Source: CANLBN01 sp965230205 (lineage in GTDB: Bacteria > Pseudomonadota > Gammaproteobacteria > Pseudomonadales > Cellvibrionaceae). Taken from it: a stretch of 64,000 bases of DNA. The DNA lies in contig OZ245996.1 in NCBI GenBank assembly GCA_965230205.1, positions 372,001 to 436,000 of the forward strand, written 5' to 3'. Below, one piece after another: positions 42,840 to 53,094 of this stretch; position 1 is the first letter of the stretch, and every line of letters begins with the position of its first letter. The notes under the pieces were generated by a model that worked only from the letters and a program-made list of their open reading frames with translations, had not been told where the DNA came from and did not search any database. The position numbers and the translations under genes are program-made.

Positions 42840-43901
42840 TTATCCAACAACCCCAAGCCTTTCCCCTTGATAAGAGCCATCTAACACTCGGCGCCACCAA
42901 TTTTCATTGTTTAAATACCACTCTACCGTACTACGGATACCGGTTTCAAAGGTTTCTTCAGGCACCCAGTTTAATTCGTGCTGAATTTTTGATGCATCGA
43001 TAGCATAGCGCACATCATGCCCCGGACGATCGGTAACATAGGTAATTAAATCTTCATATGAATTAACACCTTCAGGCTTATTCGGCACTAATTCTTCAAG
43101 GATGCCACAAATAGTTTTTACAACATCAATATTGCGACGCTCATTATGACCACCGATATTATAAGTTTCTCCCACGACACCTTCTGTTACCACTTTATAG
43201 AGTGCACGTGCATGATCCTCTACAAATAACCAATCTCTTATTTGAGAGCCATCTCCATAGACTGGTAGAGGTTTCCCAGCCAAGGCATTAAGAATAATCA
43301 ACGGGATTAGCTTTTCAGGGAAGTGAAATGGACCATAGTTATTGGAACAATTCGTTATCAGGGTAGGCAAACCATAAGTACGCTGCCATGCTCGAACAAG
43401 ATGATCAGAAGAAGCCTTACTGGCCGAGTACGGTGAACTAGGCTCATAACTGGTAGTTTCAGTAAATAAACCCTCTGCCCCTAAATCACCATAGACTTCA
43501 TCTGTTGAAATATGATGAAAACGAAAACTCCGCTCAAGCATATCATCTAACAATGAAAAATAAGAGCGGGCTTCTTCTAATAGAATATACGTACCAACAA
43601 CATTCGTTGTAATAAATTCACCAGGACCATCAATTGATCGATCAACATGAGACTCAGCAGCCAAATGCATGACAGCATTAGGCTGATACTGTTGGAAAAT
43701 ACGTTGCACTTCATTACGGTCGCAAATATCAACTTGCTCAAAGAAATAACGATCCGAATCTTTTATAGATTCCAACGACTCCAAATTACCGGCATACGTT
43801 AATTTATCAACATTAATAACAGACGAACTTGTATTATTAATAATATGCCTTATAACAGCAGAGCCAATAAAGCCCGCACCGCCAGTTACTAAAATTTTCA
43901 A
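42840..43901 (-). CDS. rfbB: dTDP-glucose 4,6-dehydratase
   Basis: 353 residues. The NAD-binding GGAGFIGSAVIRHI starts the Rossmann domain. HLAAESHVDRSI, HISTDEVYGDL (active-site Thr-Asp-Glu), YSASKASSDHLVRAW and NNYGPFHFPEKLIPL are all present. It converts dTDP-glucose to the 4-keto-6-deoxy sugar. The operon order rfbB-rfbA-rfbC-rfbD is one of several common ones. Confidence 0.97.
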   Translation of the reverse strand: MKILVTGGAGFIGSAVIRHIINNTSSSVINVDKLTYAGNLESLESIKDSDRYFFEQVDICDRNEVQRIFQQYQPNAVMHLAAESHVDRSIDGPGEFITTNVVGTYILLEEARSYFSLLDDMLERSFRFHHISTDEVYGDLGAEGLFTETTSYEPSSPYSASKASSDHLVRAWQRTYGLPTLITNCSNNYGPFHFPEKLIPLIILNALAGKPLPVYGDGSQIRDWLFVEDHARALYKVVTEGVVGETYNIGGHNERRNIDVVKTICGILEELVPNKPEGVNSYEDLITYVTDRPGHDVRYAIDASKIQHELNWVPEETFETGIRSTVEWYLNNENWWRRVLDGSYQGERLGVVG

Positions 43902-43915
43902 TGGGAATTCCTTAT

Positions 43916-45352
43916 TTAATAAATATTTTTAGAAAACAACGTAAATGGTGTTTTAAATAAAATTTTGACATCCAGCCACAATGACCAGTTATTAATGTAC
44001 TCCATATCATACTCAGCACGTTTGTGCATTTTATCATCGGTCTCTGTTTCACCTCGGCAACCATTAATCTGAGCTAGACCGGTAATACCTGGCTTAATAC
44101 GATGGCGCGCCAAATAACTACCAATCTTTTCTCGATAATGGTCATTATGCGCTACCGCGTGAGGACGAGGCCCCACTAAAGACATACTACCAAACAAGAC
44201 ATTGAATAATTGTGGTAATTCATCAATAGAGGTCCGACGAATAAATCGCCCTATAGGCGTTATACGAGAATCTGTTCGTTTCGCCTGTGTCACCTGACCG
44301 CTCTTCTCTTGATGATTCTTCATGCTCCGAAATTTCCAAACTTTAAAAATGCGCCCATCACAACCATGACGATCCTGCTTAAATATAATTGGCCCTTTAG
44401 AGGTTAATTTCACGAGTAGAGCAATAACAATTAACAAAGGCAACAATAGTAGAATTAAAACTCCAGCAACAGTTCGATCCATGATATCTTTAAAAAAGAT
44501 CCCCGTTTTGGTTGATGTTAAAGGGCTTTCATTAAGGCAAATTAAAGGCAAACCAGCAACTTCACGTACAGAGTGATTTAATAGTTGAAGCGCATAAATA
44601 TCAGGCACCCAAATAAGATCAACATTTAACTTTAATAATTGTTTATGTAGCATTTCTATTTTGTCAGAAAGCTCTAACGGTACCGCAATATAAACCCGGC
44701 GAATATCATACTCAAGGACAACCCTACTAATGTCATCCAGATCTCCGAGACAAGCGGTATGATTGGGTGTTTCATCATAGATCTGAAAATCGTAACAAGA
44801 AACAAAACCTATCACTTGATCTGGAAGCCATTTGTTATTGTTAATCTTAGCCGCCAAATGACACCCCAAACGACCATTACCTACAACTACTGAACGAATG
44901 ACCGGTGAGAAATGATCGCGCATCATCCCCACCGTTTTATGCATTAAAGTGAAAACACCTACTTGCAACAAATAACCAAGTACCGCCCACTGCAAAAAGA
45001 CTTCACGAGAAAAAAGAGTCGATGTTTTAGTGATAAATGCCAGGAAAATAATAAGCAATAAAAATACACTCCAAGCCACAAACAATCGGTACCAACCATT
45101 GCGTAATGACCCAGAGCGGCGATAAACACCGTGAACACCGTAAATAACCAACAACAAAAGTGCTGCAATGATGGCAAACAGGCGATAAGGTAATTCTATC
45201 GCACCAGTCTTTATATATACCAATAGCAACAAAAGGCCTGTTACTAAAAAAACATCTAGCAACAATTGCAGCCAATATATAAGCGACTCATGCTTCTTGA
45301 GAAGTCGACGTTGACGTCCTAGCTGATTATAACCTTGAGATAACGCTTCCAT
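43916..45352 (-). CDS. undecaprenyl-phosphate glucose phosphotransferase (WcaJ-type)
   Basis: 478 residues. Four or five N-terminal helices (to about residue 150) precede a Rossmann-like cytoplasmic domain (VVGNGRLGCHLAA). A re-entrant membrane helix (about 285-310) follows, then the catalytic region: KVWKFRSM, RRTSIDELPQLFNVLFGSMS, LVGPRPHAVAHN, KPGITGLAQINGCRGET. This is the polyisoprenyl-phosphate hexose-1-phosphate transferase family that starts a repeat unit by loading glucose-1-phosphate on the carrier. It lies 14 bp after rfbB in start order and 212 bp after manB. Confidence 0.93.
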   Translation of the reverse strand: MEALSQGYNQLGRQRRLLKKHESLIYWLQLLLDVFLVTGLLLLLVYIKTGAIELPYRLFAIIAALLLLVIYGVHGVYRRSGSLRNGWYRLFVAWSVFLLLIIFLAFITKTSTLFSREVFLQWAVLGYLLQVGVFTLMHKTVGMMRDHFSPVIRSVVVGNGRLGCHLAAKINNNKWLPDQVIGFVSCYDFQIYDETPNHTACLGDLDDISRVVLEYDIRRVYIAVPLELSDKIEMLHKQLLKLNVDLIWVPDIYALQLLNHSVREVAGLPLICLNESPLTSTKTGIFFKDIMDRTVAGVLILLLLPLLIVIALLVKLTSKGPIIFKQDRHGCDGRIFKVWKFRSMKNHQEKSGQVTQAKRTDSRITPIGRFIRRTSIDELPQLFNVLFGSMSLVGPRPHAVAHNDHYREKIGSYLARHRIKPGITGLAQINGCRGETETDDKMHKRAEYDMEYINNWSLWLDVKILFKTPFTLFSKNIY

Positions 45353-45564
45353 TGCTCAATTACCCAAAGAAAGAAAAGAGTGGCATAAATAAACTCAAAC
45401 ACCTTGTGTTAACGAAACGATGCTGTAGCTTAGCAGTAAGAAATACGATAATTAAAATCAGAATAACCCAGTAATTGTTAGGTACATCCCTACCAGCAAC
45501 AACAAATAGTCATTGACCATTTTATCCTATTAAGGCCACCTTAGGCATAACTTTTACTATCACT

Positions 45565-46941
45565 TTATGCTGCACGAATAATATCCAACAATTCATCACG
45601 CTTAGCTTCCATTAAAGCAACATTTGCTTTTGACTCAACATTTAGCCTAACGAGTGGTTCAGTATTAGACATACGCACATTAAAACGCCAGTCACTAAAA
45701 CTCATAGATAAACCATCAATATGATCAATTTCAGTTGCTAACTGCTGATAGCGAGTCTCAATATTCTTCAACAACGCTTTAGGATCAGACACCTTGCTAT
45801 TGATTTCACCACTACAAGGAAATGCTCTCATGCGATCATCAACCATCTGAGAAAGTGATTTACCACTGACCGAAAGCAGCTCAACAACAAGCAACCAGGG
45901 AATCATACCACTATCACAATATGCAAAATCTCTGAAATAGTGATGCGCACTCATCTCACCACCGTACACAGCATCTTCTTCCCGCATACGCTCTTTAATG
46001 AATGCATGGCCTGTTTTACTTTGAACAGCGCGGCCTCCCGCTACCTCAACAAGGTTTTGAGTATTCCACGTCAGACGAGGGTCATAAATAATAGCCGAAC
46101 CTGGCTTTTTCGACAGAAATGCCTCAGCAAGCATACCAACCACATAATAGCCTTCGATAAAACGGCCATTTTCATCAAAGAAAAAACAACGGTCAAAATC
46201 ACCATCCCAAGCAATACCAATATCAGCACCACTTTCCCTAACTGCATTCACTGTAGCGGGACGATTATGCTCTTCCAGCGGGTTAGGAATACCATTGGGG
46301 AAAGTTCCGTCAGGCGCATAATGGATTTTAACAAGCTCTACGGGCAAATGCTTTTCCAATTCATCCATTACCAAGCCTGCCCCACCATTACCTGGGTTCG
46401 AAACAATTTTAAAGGGCTTCAGGTTAGACAGATTCACATAACTTAAAAGATGCTTAATATATTCAGGGCGGCTGTCTAACTGCTTTACCGTGCCTTTTTT
46501 GCGGTTGTCTTTTTGACCCAAATCATCCTCTGGTGAAAAGACTGCTTTTTCAGCTAAAGACTTAATTTCCAACAAACCAGTATCACCACTGATAGGTCTA
46601 GCCCCCTCACGGACAAACTTCATGCCATTATAATCCATTGGGTTATGGCTGGCAGTCACGCAAACACCCCCATCTACAGTATTATTAAATGCTGCAAAAT
46701 AGACTTCTTCGGTACCACTCTCACCGATATGCAATACATCGGCACCACTATCAGTAATCCCTTCTACAAGCGCATTGGTCAATGACTGACTCGTCAGACG
46801 AATATCATGCCCGACAACAATCGTTTTTGCTTGTAGAAACTCAACAAACGCACAACCAATACCATACGCTATTTTTTCATTTAACTGACTTGGAACTTGC
46901 CCACGAATATCGTAGGCTTTAAAACAACTTAACTCGGGCAT
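45565..46941 (-). CDS. manB: phosphomannomutase (ManB/CpsG type)
   Basis: 458 residues of the alpha-D-phosphohexomutase family. It has KAYDIRGQVP at the N-terminus, the phospho-Ser loop TASHNPMDYNGMK, the metal-binding DGDFDR, the sugar-binding GGEMSAHHYF and the phosphate-binding RMSNTEPLVRLNVE. It supplies mannose-1-phosphate to ManC. It follows galU by 24 bp, so these head the polysaccharide operon. Confidence 0.94.
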   Translation of the reverse strand: MPELSCFKAYDIRGQVPSQLNEKIAYGIGCAFVEFLQAKTIVVGHDIRLTSQSLTNALVEGITDSGADVLHIGESGTEEVYFAAFNNTVDGGVCVTASHNPMDYNGMKFVREGARPISGDTGLLEIKSLAEKAVFSPEDDLGQKDNRKKGTVKQLDSRPEYIKHLLSYVNLSNLKPFKIVSNPGNGGAGLVMDELEKHLPVELVKIHYAPDGTFPNGIPNPLEEHNRPATVNAVRESGADIGIAWDGDFDRCFFFDENGRFIEGYYVVGMLAEAFLSKKPGSAIIYDPRLTWNTQNLVEVAGGRAVQSKTGHAFIKERMREEDAVYGGEMSAHHYFRDFAYCDSGMIPWLLVVELLSVSGKSLSQMVDDRMRAFPCSGEINSKVSDPKALLKNIETRYQQLATEIDHIDGLSMSFSDWRFNVRMSNTEPLVRLNVESKANVALMEAKRDELLDIIRAA

Positions 46942-46965
46942 TATTACAGTGCTCTAATCCTTTTA

Positions 46966-47802
46966 TTAAAATTCCTTGCTATAAACATTCTCATAAACAT
47001 AATTAGTAGCTTCAACAAAGCCTTCAACACTACCACAATCAAAACGACGACCTTTAAACTTATAGGCCATTACACATCCATTTTTAGCTTGGGTTAGTAA
47101 GGCATCGGTTAATTGAACCTCACCATTTTTGCCGGGCGCTGTCGATTCTATAATATCGAAAATATCTGGCGTAAGAATATAGCGACCGATAATAGCAAGA
47201 TTACTTGGCGCATCTTCAGGTGCTGGCTTCTCAACCATATCGGTTACCTGAAATAAACCATCTTTGATTTTATCTCCAGCGATAACACCAAATTTACTAA
47301 TTTGATCTTCTGGAACCTCTTGGATGGCAACTATACTGCAACGGAACTGCTTAAAGAGCTTGACCATTTGAGCCAGAACCCCGTCTTCACCTTTTTCAGT
47401 CAAACACAAATCATCAGATAGGACGACACCAAAGGGTTCGTCCCCCATTAATCGGCGACCATTTAAAATCGCATCTCCCAAACCTTTCATTGACGTTTGA
47501 CGAGTAAGAGAAAACTGCCCTTTCTCCATCACATTGCGGATACTCGCTAAGTATTGTTCTTTACTAGTACCAGCAATCTCTCGTTCCAATTCATAGTTCA
47601 AATCAAAATGATCTGCAATTGCACGTTTACCACGACCAGTAACAAACCCCACTTCAGCCAAACCAGCCTCTAAACTCTCTTCAACACCATATTGAACAAG
47701 AGGCTTATTAACGATTGGAAGCATTTCTTTAGGCATAGATTTGGTAGCAGGGAGAAAGCGTGTACCGTAACCGGCAACAGGGAAAAGACATTTTTTAATC
47801 AT
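46966..47802 (-). CDS. galU: UTP-glucose-1-phosphate uridylyltransferase
   Basis: 278 residues. IKKCLFPVAGYGTRFLPATKSMPKEML (the nucleotide-binding start), VVLSDDLCL, EVPEDQISKFGVI and VEKPAPEDAPSNLAIIGRY are the GalU hallmarks. It makes UDP-glucose, the donor for the WcaJ-type transferase three genes downstream. First gene of the minus-strand operon; the divergent fabA promoter lies beyond it. Confidence 0.96.
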   Translation of the reverse strand: MIKKCLFPVAGYGTRFLPATKSMPKEMLPIVNKPLVQYGVEESLEAGLAEVGFVTGRGKRAIADHFDLNYELEREIAGTSKEQYLASIRNVMEKGQFSLTRQTSMKGLGDAILNGRRLMGDEPFGVVLSDDLCLTEKGEDGVLAQMVKLFKQFRCSIVAIQEVPEDQISKFGVIAGDKIKDGLFQVTDMVEKPAPEDAPSNLAIIGRYILTPDIFDIIESTAPGKNGEVQLTDALLTQAKNGCVMAYKFKGRRFDCGSVEGFVEATNYVYENVYSKEF

Positions 47803-47920
47803 TGAATGGTTCCTTGGAGATCGATGAACTTAAAACTTTATCGTCTTAAAAGTGTAACAATATCACAAACATTATGTTAATTGTGTGACACCTAGAACGC
47901 CAACTCAATTCAGGTAAAGC

Positions 47921-47948
47921 TAGACATCGCCTTACCAACGGGTAAAAT
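47921..47948 (+). promoter_or_regulatory. candidate sigma-70 promoter of fabA
   Basis: TAGACA (47921-47926) and TAAAAT (47943-47948) are 16 bp apart, 62 bp before the fabA ATG. Confidence 0.4.
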
Positions 47949-48010
47949 ACAGCGCTCTTTCAGATACCGGGCTGCCCAGGCGGCTATTTTTTAACCAAGT
48001 GGAAGCAAAA

Positions 48011-48535
48011 ATGCAATCTTTTGAACCGAAAAATGCCTATACCAGAGAGGAATTAATAAGCTGCGGAGAAGGCAAAATGTTTGGCCCAGGGAATGCACAG
48101 CTCCCCTTACCTAATATGCTGATGTTAGACCGAATTCCTCACATTTCAACTTCTGGTGGAGAATACGGGAAAGGAGAGATTATTGCTGAACTGGATATAA
48201 CTCCGGATTTATGGTTTTTTGACTGCCACTTCCCGGGAGACCCAGTCATGCCTGGCTGCCTAGGGTTAGATGCTATGTGGCAACTTGTAGGCTTCTTTCT
48301 TGGCTGGAAAGGTAACCCCGGACGTGGACGTGCACTAGGCTCAGGTGAAGTAAAATTTACAGGGCAAATCCTCCCTACAGCAAAAACTGTCACCTATCAT
48401 ATTCATTTAAAGAGAGTCATTGAACGCAAGCTAGTTATGGGGATTGCTGATGGCCGAGTGTCTGTTGACGGTAAAGACATATACTTTGCGAAAGACCTAA
48501 GAGTAGGTCTATTCTCTAATACAAGTACATTTTAA
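48011..48535 (+). CDS. fabA: 3-hydroxydecanoyl-ACP dehydratase/isomerase FabA
   Basis: 174 residues from the ATG at 48011, with GGAAG 6 nt upstream; an in-frame GTG at 47999 is less likely. Catalytic His73 is in DCHFPGDPVMPG and Asp87 in GCLGLDAMWQLVGF. Both dehydration and trans-2/cis-3 isomerisation are expected, so it opens the anaerobic unsaturated fatty acid route. It is 100 bp ahead of fabB, the usual partner. Confidence 0.98.
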   Translation: MQSFEPKNAYTREELISCGEGKMFGPGNAQLPLPNMLMLDRIPHISTSGGEYGKGEIIAELDITPDLWFFDCHFPGDPVMPGCLGLDAMWQLVGFFLGWKGNPGRGRALGSGEVKFTGQILPTAKTVTYHIHLKRVIERKLVMGIADGRVSVDGKDIYFAKDLRVGLFSNTSTF

Positions 48536-48635
48536 GATTTACAATAAATAAAATCACACTACTCATTCAAACAGCAGGTACCAGAATGGGGCAGATGTGC
48601 AATAATAGAACCAAATCAACTCTTTGAGGTGTCAT

Positions 48636-49850
48636 ATGAAGCGAGTGGTCGTCACTGGCATGGGAATCGTTTCCTGCTTAGGCAATGATAAATCCAGTGT
48701 ACTGGAAGCCCTTCAACAAGGTCGTTCTGGTATTCGCTTTCAAGAAGCTTATGCAGAAATGGGATTGCGCAGCCAGGTAGCAGGCAACATTGAAATAGAT
48801 TTATCAGAGCATATAGACCGTAAAATATTACGTTTCATGGCCGATGCAGCCGCTTTTTCCTATATTTCAATGGCTCAAGCAATTGCCGACTCTGGGCTAA
48901 GTGATGACCAAGTTTCAAATGAACGCACAGGCATTATTATGGGCTCAGGCGGAGCCTCTTCTCGCAATCAAGTAGAAGCTGCCGACATATTGCGTCAAAA
49001 AGGTGTAAAGCGTATTGGGCCATATAGAGTCACTCAAACAATGGGCAGCACTGTTTCTGCCTGTCTTGCCACCCCCTTTAAAATAAAAGGTGTTAATTAC
49101 TCCATTTCTTCTGCCTGTGCCACCAGTGCCCATTGTGTAGGCAATGCAATGGAGCTTATTCAACTAGGCAAACAAGATATTGTATTCGCCGGCGGTGGAG
49201 AGGAAGAGCACTGGTCTATGACATGCCTCTTTGATGGCATGGGAGCACTTTCTACGAAGTACAACGACACCCCAGAAAAAGCATCACGAGCATATGACGC
49301 CTCCCGCGATGGCTTTGTCATTGGCGGCGGCGGCGGCTGTTTAGTACTGGAAGAGTATGAGCATGCAAAAGCCCGAGGCGCTAAAATTTATGGAGAGCTT
49401 GTTGGCTACGGTGCAACGTCAGACGGTTACGATATGGTAGCCCCTTCTGGCGAAGGTGCAGCTCGATGCATGAAACAAGCAATGGCAAACATCGATGGGC
49501 CAGTTGATTACATCAATGCACACGGAACAAGTACCCCTGTAGGTGATATTGCTGAACTAAAAGCCATTAAAGCTGTTTTTGGCGATTCTATCCCAGCGAT
49601 CAGTTCCACCAAATCACTCACCGGCCATTCTCTAGGGGCCACAGGCGTGCAAGAAGCCGTGTATTCATTACTCATGATGGAAAATGATTTTATTTGCGCA
49701 TCCGCCAACATTGATACATTAGATGAAGCCGCCGATGGCGTTCCGATTGTATTGAAACGCCAAGATAAACCTTTAAAGCGAGTCCTATCTAATAGTTTCG
49801 GATTTGGCGGAACAAATTCTTGCTTGGTATTTGAAAAAATAAACGCCTAA
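48636..49850 (+). CDS. fabB: beta-ketoacyl-ACP synthase I FabB
   Basis: 404 residues. GAGGTG sits 4 nt before the ATG at 48636, which rules out the TTG 12 bp upstream. The triad is Cys161 (SSACATSAHC), His296 (NAHGTSTPVGD) and His331 (SLTGHSLGATG). It elongates the cis-3-decenoyl product of FabA. Followed by a long perfect terminator. Confidence 0.98.
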   Translation: MKRVVVTGMGIVSCLGNDKSSVLEALQQGRSGIRFQEAYAEMGLRSQVAGNIEIDLSEHIDRKILRFMADAAAFSYISMAQAIADSGLSDDQVSNERTGIIMGSGGASSRNQVEAADILRQKGVKRIGPYRVTQTMGSTVSACLATPFKIKGVNYSISSACATSAHCVGNAMELIQLGKQDIVFAGGGEEEHWSMTCLFDGMGALSTKYNDTPEKASRAYDASRDGFVIGGGGGCLVLEEYEHAKARGAKIYGELVGYGATSDGYDMVAPSGEGAARCMKQAMANIDGPVDYINAHGTSTPVGDIAELKAIKAVFGDSIPAISSTKSLTGHSLGATGVQEAVYSLLMMENDFICASANIDTLDEAADGVPIVLKRQDKPLKRVLSNSFGFGGTNSCLVFEKINA

Positions 49851-49874
49851 TTTCAACAAGTACCTAAACAATCA

Positions 49875-49926
49875 AAAAAGCCTCTCAATCAATAATAATT
49901 CATTGTTATTGATTGAGAGGCTTTTT
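49875..49926. terminator. long bidirectional terminator between fabB and the sigma-54 regulator
   Basis: The arms 49875-49895 and 49906-49926 are perfectly complementary for 21 bp around a 10-nt loop. The base begins AAAAAGCCTCTC and ends GAGAGGCTTTTT. It serves fabB on the plus strand and the convergent regulator on the minus strand. Confidence 0.93.
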
Positions 49927-49952
49927 ATTAGGGCAGTTAAAGCTTATTTGCT

Positions 49953-51368
49953 TTAATCGCTATTCTCGTGCTTCTTTTTCAAACGCTTGCTTAATGCAGG
50001 CTGAGAAATCCCTAACATTCTCGCAGCCAAAGACTGATTATGACTAGCCCGCTTCATAGCCTCATCAATTAAATAATCATCCATCTCAGTCAGAGAAGGC
50101 AAGGTTAAATCCGGATGAAAATTAACCGCATTTTCAGGCAATTCAAGCGGCTTTTGTAAATCAGCATCGATAACAATACGAAAGACCTCCATCGATAATA
50201 AACGCGAACGGTGGCGGCTAACCGCATCATAAACCAAGGCTTTTAATTCTCTAACATTTCCAGGAAAACTATAATTACTTAATAGCACTGGCAACTCTGG
50301 AGGATAGTTCGGCACCGGTTTACCCAGTTCTTTTGCGGCATTCACAATAAAATGATCTAGCAGCAATGAAATATCCTCTTTACGAGAACGTAATGGTGGC
50401 AACTTAATTCGATGAGTACACAAACGATAATATAAATCTTTTCGAAAAGACCCGTCGTGCAAACGGTCTTCCAAATTTTGATGAGTCGCTGCAATAATAC
50501 GAGCACGTGATCTCTTAGGGATATCACCACCCAAAGGATAAAATTCTCCTTCCTGCAACAGCCTTAACAACTTCACTTGAGACTGCTTACTAAGATCACC
50601 AATTTCATCAAGGAATAAAGTGCCGTTAGCGGCTTGATCTATAAGCCCCTTACGCTCTTTAGCTGCACCAGTAAATGCACCTTGTTGATGACCAAATAAA
50701 GTATCTGCAAACATATCATCATCAAGACCTGCGACATTAACTGTAACTAGCGGCCCCTGGCGTCGACTCGTTTCGTGGCAAGCTTTCGCAATCAACTCTT
50801 TACCGGTCCCACTTTCCCCAGTAATTAATATTGGTTGAATACTCGCAGCAATAGATTCTACATAATGAAAAACCGCATTAACTTTTTTATTTTTAGATAC
50901 AAATTTTTCAAAAATCTCCGGGTAATCTAACCGATCACTCTGTATGCGCTGCTGCAAAGAGCTATTTTGACGGCGCATCTGTTGAATAAGCACTGTTCGC
51001 TTAACACCTTCAACCAAACGATCTTCTTCTGTCGTTTTAACAAAATAGTCAAATGCGCCAGATTTAAGCGCAGACACTGCAGATTCAGCATTATTGAGGC
51101 CACTAATGATAATTACCGCAACTTCAGGGTATTCCTCACTGATCATTTTCAACAAGGTTAAACCGGAAACATGGGGCATAGTTAAATCAAGCAGTACCAC
51201 TCCCACATGATGGCTGGCAAGTATGTCCATTGCCTGGCGACTATCTTCACAAGTTAACAAATTGTTAAAGCCGCCTTTACGTTCCAGTAAAAGCCTCAAG
51301 CTTCTTAAATAAGACATCTCATCGTCGATGAGTAAAATACTAAATTCAGGGTATAAAGGTTCAGTCAT
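49953..51368 (-). CDS. sigma-54-dependent response regulator (NtrC family)
   Basis: 471 residues. The receiver has phospho-acceptor Asp61 in VVLLDLTMP and Lys in DYFVKTTE. The AAA+ domain has Walker A GESGTGKE (184-191), the sigma-54 contact loop GAFTGA (230-235), Walker B LFLDEIGDL and the R-finger region FRKDLYYRL. The C-terminal Fis-type helix-turn-helix is NQSLAARMLGISQPALSKRL. It activates sigma-54 promoters after phosphorylation. The kinase gene lies 25 bp upstream, so they form a pair. Targets are unknown; the adjacent type VI genes are possible. Confidence 0.95.
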   Translation of the reverse strand: MTEPLYPEFSILLIDDEMSYLRSLRLLLERKGGFNNLLTCEDSRQAMDILASHHVGVVLLDLTMPHVSGLTLLKMISEEYPEVAVIIISGLNNAESAVSALKSGAFDYFVKTTEEDRLVEGVKRTVLIQQMRRQNSSLQQRIQSDRLDYPEIFEKFVSKNKKVNAVFHYVESIAASIQPILITGESGTGKELIAKACHETSRRQGPLVTVNVAGLDDDMFADTLFGHQQGAFTGAAKERKGLIDQAANGTLFLDEIGDLSKQSQVKLLRLLQEGEFYPLGGDIPKRSRARIIAATHQNLEDRLHDGSFRKDLYYRLCTHRIKLPPLRSRKEDISLLLDHFIVNAAKELGKPVPNYPPELPVLLSNYSFPGNVRELKALVYDAVSRHRSRLLSMEVFRIVIDADLQKPLELPENAVNFHPDLTLPSLTEMDDYLIDEAMKRASHNQSLAARMLGISQPALSKRLKKKHENSD

Positions 51369-51393
51369 ATTATTTTTTCTTATTGTTTACAGA

Positions 51394-53094
51394 TCATTTT
51401 ATATCATTAAATGGCAGCTCTAAGGTTACTTCAGTACCTGCCCCTTTTTTTGATGAAAAAAGCAACTGGCCTCCATAAGCTTTTGCAATTCCTGCCGAAA
51501 CCGATAAGCCAAGGCCAGTTCCACCCCGCTCACGTTTGGTTGTAAAGAAAGGGTCTGTTAATCGAGTTAAATTTTCTTTATCTATACCACTACCTTCATC
51601 CGCAACACAGATCGTGATTTTCTTTTGCTGCTTTAAATAAAAGGTAGACACTTCAACTTTTTGCCCTAAGTTAGTGAGAGATTGGCAAGCATTCAGCACC
51701 AAATTAATGACAATTTGTTCTATTCTCTGAGCATTAACATTAACCATAGGTAAGTTTTTATCATAATTAACAATAAAGTGATGGGTCGATTTACGAATAC
51801 TGGTATCGACTAAGCGAATCGCAGTTTCTACAACTTCATTAATATTAATAGGCGTATTATTATCAGTGGCGTCGTGCCGAGCAAAATCTTTTAAGTCCTC
51901 AACAATCCGTTTAATTCGCGTTGCACCACTAGTCATTTCATCCAAGATCATTGGCAGCTCATCGCGCAACCGGGAATACTTTAATCCAGCCATAGAAAAG
52001 TCACCATTATCCTGATAATGCTTTTCCAATATGAGTTGCGAATCTCTCCACGTATCATTTAACAAGGGCAAGTTTAATAAAAGCAATCCTGTCGGATTAT
52101 TAATTTCATGGGCTACACCTGACACAAGAACACCCAAAGATGCCATCTTATCTGCTTGAATTAATTGTTGCTGATGTTCGTGTAATTCTGCTGTGCGTTT
52201 ATCTACTTGTGATCGTAGTGTGCGATTCCAAAAAACAACACCACCAGTAATTAGCAATAAAAAAATCGAGATCAATACGGCCCATAAACCAAACCGCTGC
52301 CAAGGCGGCGCATTCTGCTGCTCTAATATACCTAACCATTTATCATAAATTTCTTGCTGGCGACCGGTATTCTTTAAAATAGCTAAGCCTTCACTAAATT
52401 GAGCCACTAATGACTCATTACCTTTTAGAACTCCGTATCCATAACGTTGAGACGTAAAAGGTTTACCCACTAAAGCCAAATTAGATAAACCAAATTCTTT
52501 CCCCAAATAAAGTCCCGGTAAGTTAGCAACCAAGGCATAATCATGCTTACCTGAAGCCAACAATCGCAATGCATCAACGTGCGCTTTTACGGGAAAAATA
52601 ATTGCGTTAACTCGGTTTTGCAGCAAGTATTCATGCATAATACTCTTGTTTTGCACCATTACTTCTCGATTTGCCAAACCACTTAGCCCATCAGGCTCCG
52701 GAGTGCCTTTTCGCGCAAAAACCGAATGATGGATAATGGCATGAGGTGAACTAAAAGCAAATTTTTTCTTGCGTTCCTCAGAAGGAACAATACCTTGGAG
52801 CACATCAACTTCCCCATCATTCAATGCACCAATCATTTCATCCCAGTCCCCCAAACGGATCTCGACTTTCATACCCATTACATCAGCGATTGCACGAGTG
52901 AGCTCAACGTTATAGCCAGCAGGTTGACCGTCTTTATCAAGATACTCATAAGGCGGGAAATTATAATCTCCCCCTACGATAACTGGACGATCTTGTGAGG
53001 ACCAAAGATCAGCCTGAGCGGTTGCGCCAATAAGCATCAAGCAACTAAAGATTAGGGTATAAAAAGAACAGGACCGCGACATATCGACTCTCAA
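51394..53094 (-). CDS. sensor histidine kinase with periplasmic substrate-binding domain
   Basis: 566 residues. A Sec signal is followed by an SBP_bac_3 domain (about 35-265: VIVGGDYNFPPYEYLDKDGQ, GYNVELTRAIADVMG, DVLQGIVPSEERKKKFAFS), which usually binds amino acids or related solutes. One transmembrane helix follows (about 277-297), then a coiled coil, the dimerisation helix with His329 in GVAHEINNP, and the ATPase domain with NLVLNACQS, DEGSGI and GTGLGLSVS. It is cognate with the sigma-54 regulator 25 bp downstream. Confidence 0.94.
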   Translation of the reverse strand: MRVDMSRSCSFYTLIFSCLMLIGATAQADLWSSQDRPVIVGGDYNFPPYEYLDKDGQPAGYNVELTRAIADVMGMKVEIRLGDWDEMIGALNDGEVDVLQGIVPSEERKKKFAFSSPHAIIHHSVFARKGTPEPDGLSGLANREVMVQNKSIMHEYLLQNRVNAIIFPVKAHVDALRLLASGKHDYALVANLPGLYLGKEFGLSNLALVGKPFTSQRYGYGVLKGNESLVAQFSEGLAILKNTGRQQEIYDKWLGILEQQNAPPWQRFGLWAVLISIFLLLITGGVVFWNRTLRSQVDKRTAELHEHQQQLIQADKMASLGVLVSGVAHEINNPTGLLLLNLPLLNDTWRDSQLILEKHYQDNGDFSMAGLKYSRLRDELPMILDEMTSGATRIKRIVEDLKDFARHDATDNNTPININEVVETAIRLVDTSIRKSTHHFIVNYDKNLPMVNVNAQRIEQIVINLVLNACQSLTNLGQKVEVSTFYLKQQKKITICVADEGSGIDKENLTRLTDPFFTTKRERGGTGLGLSVSAGIAKAYGGQLLFSSKKGAGTEVTLELPFNDIK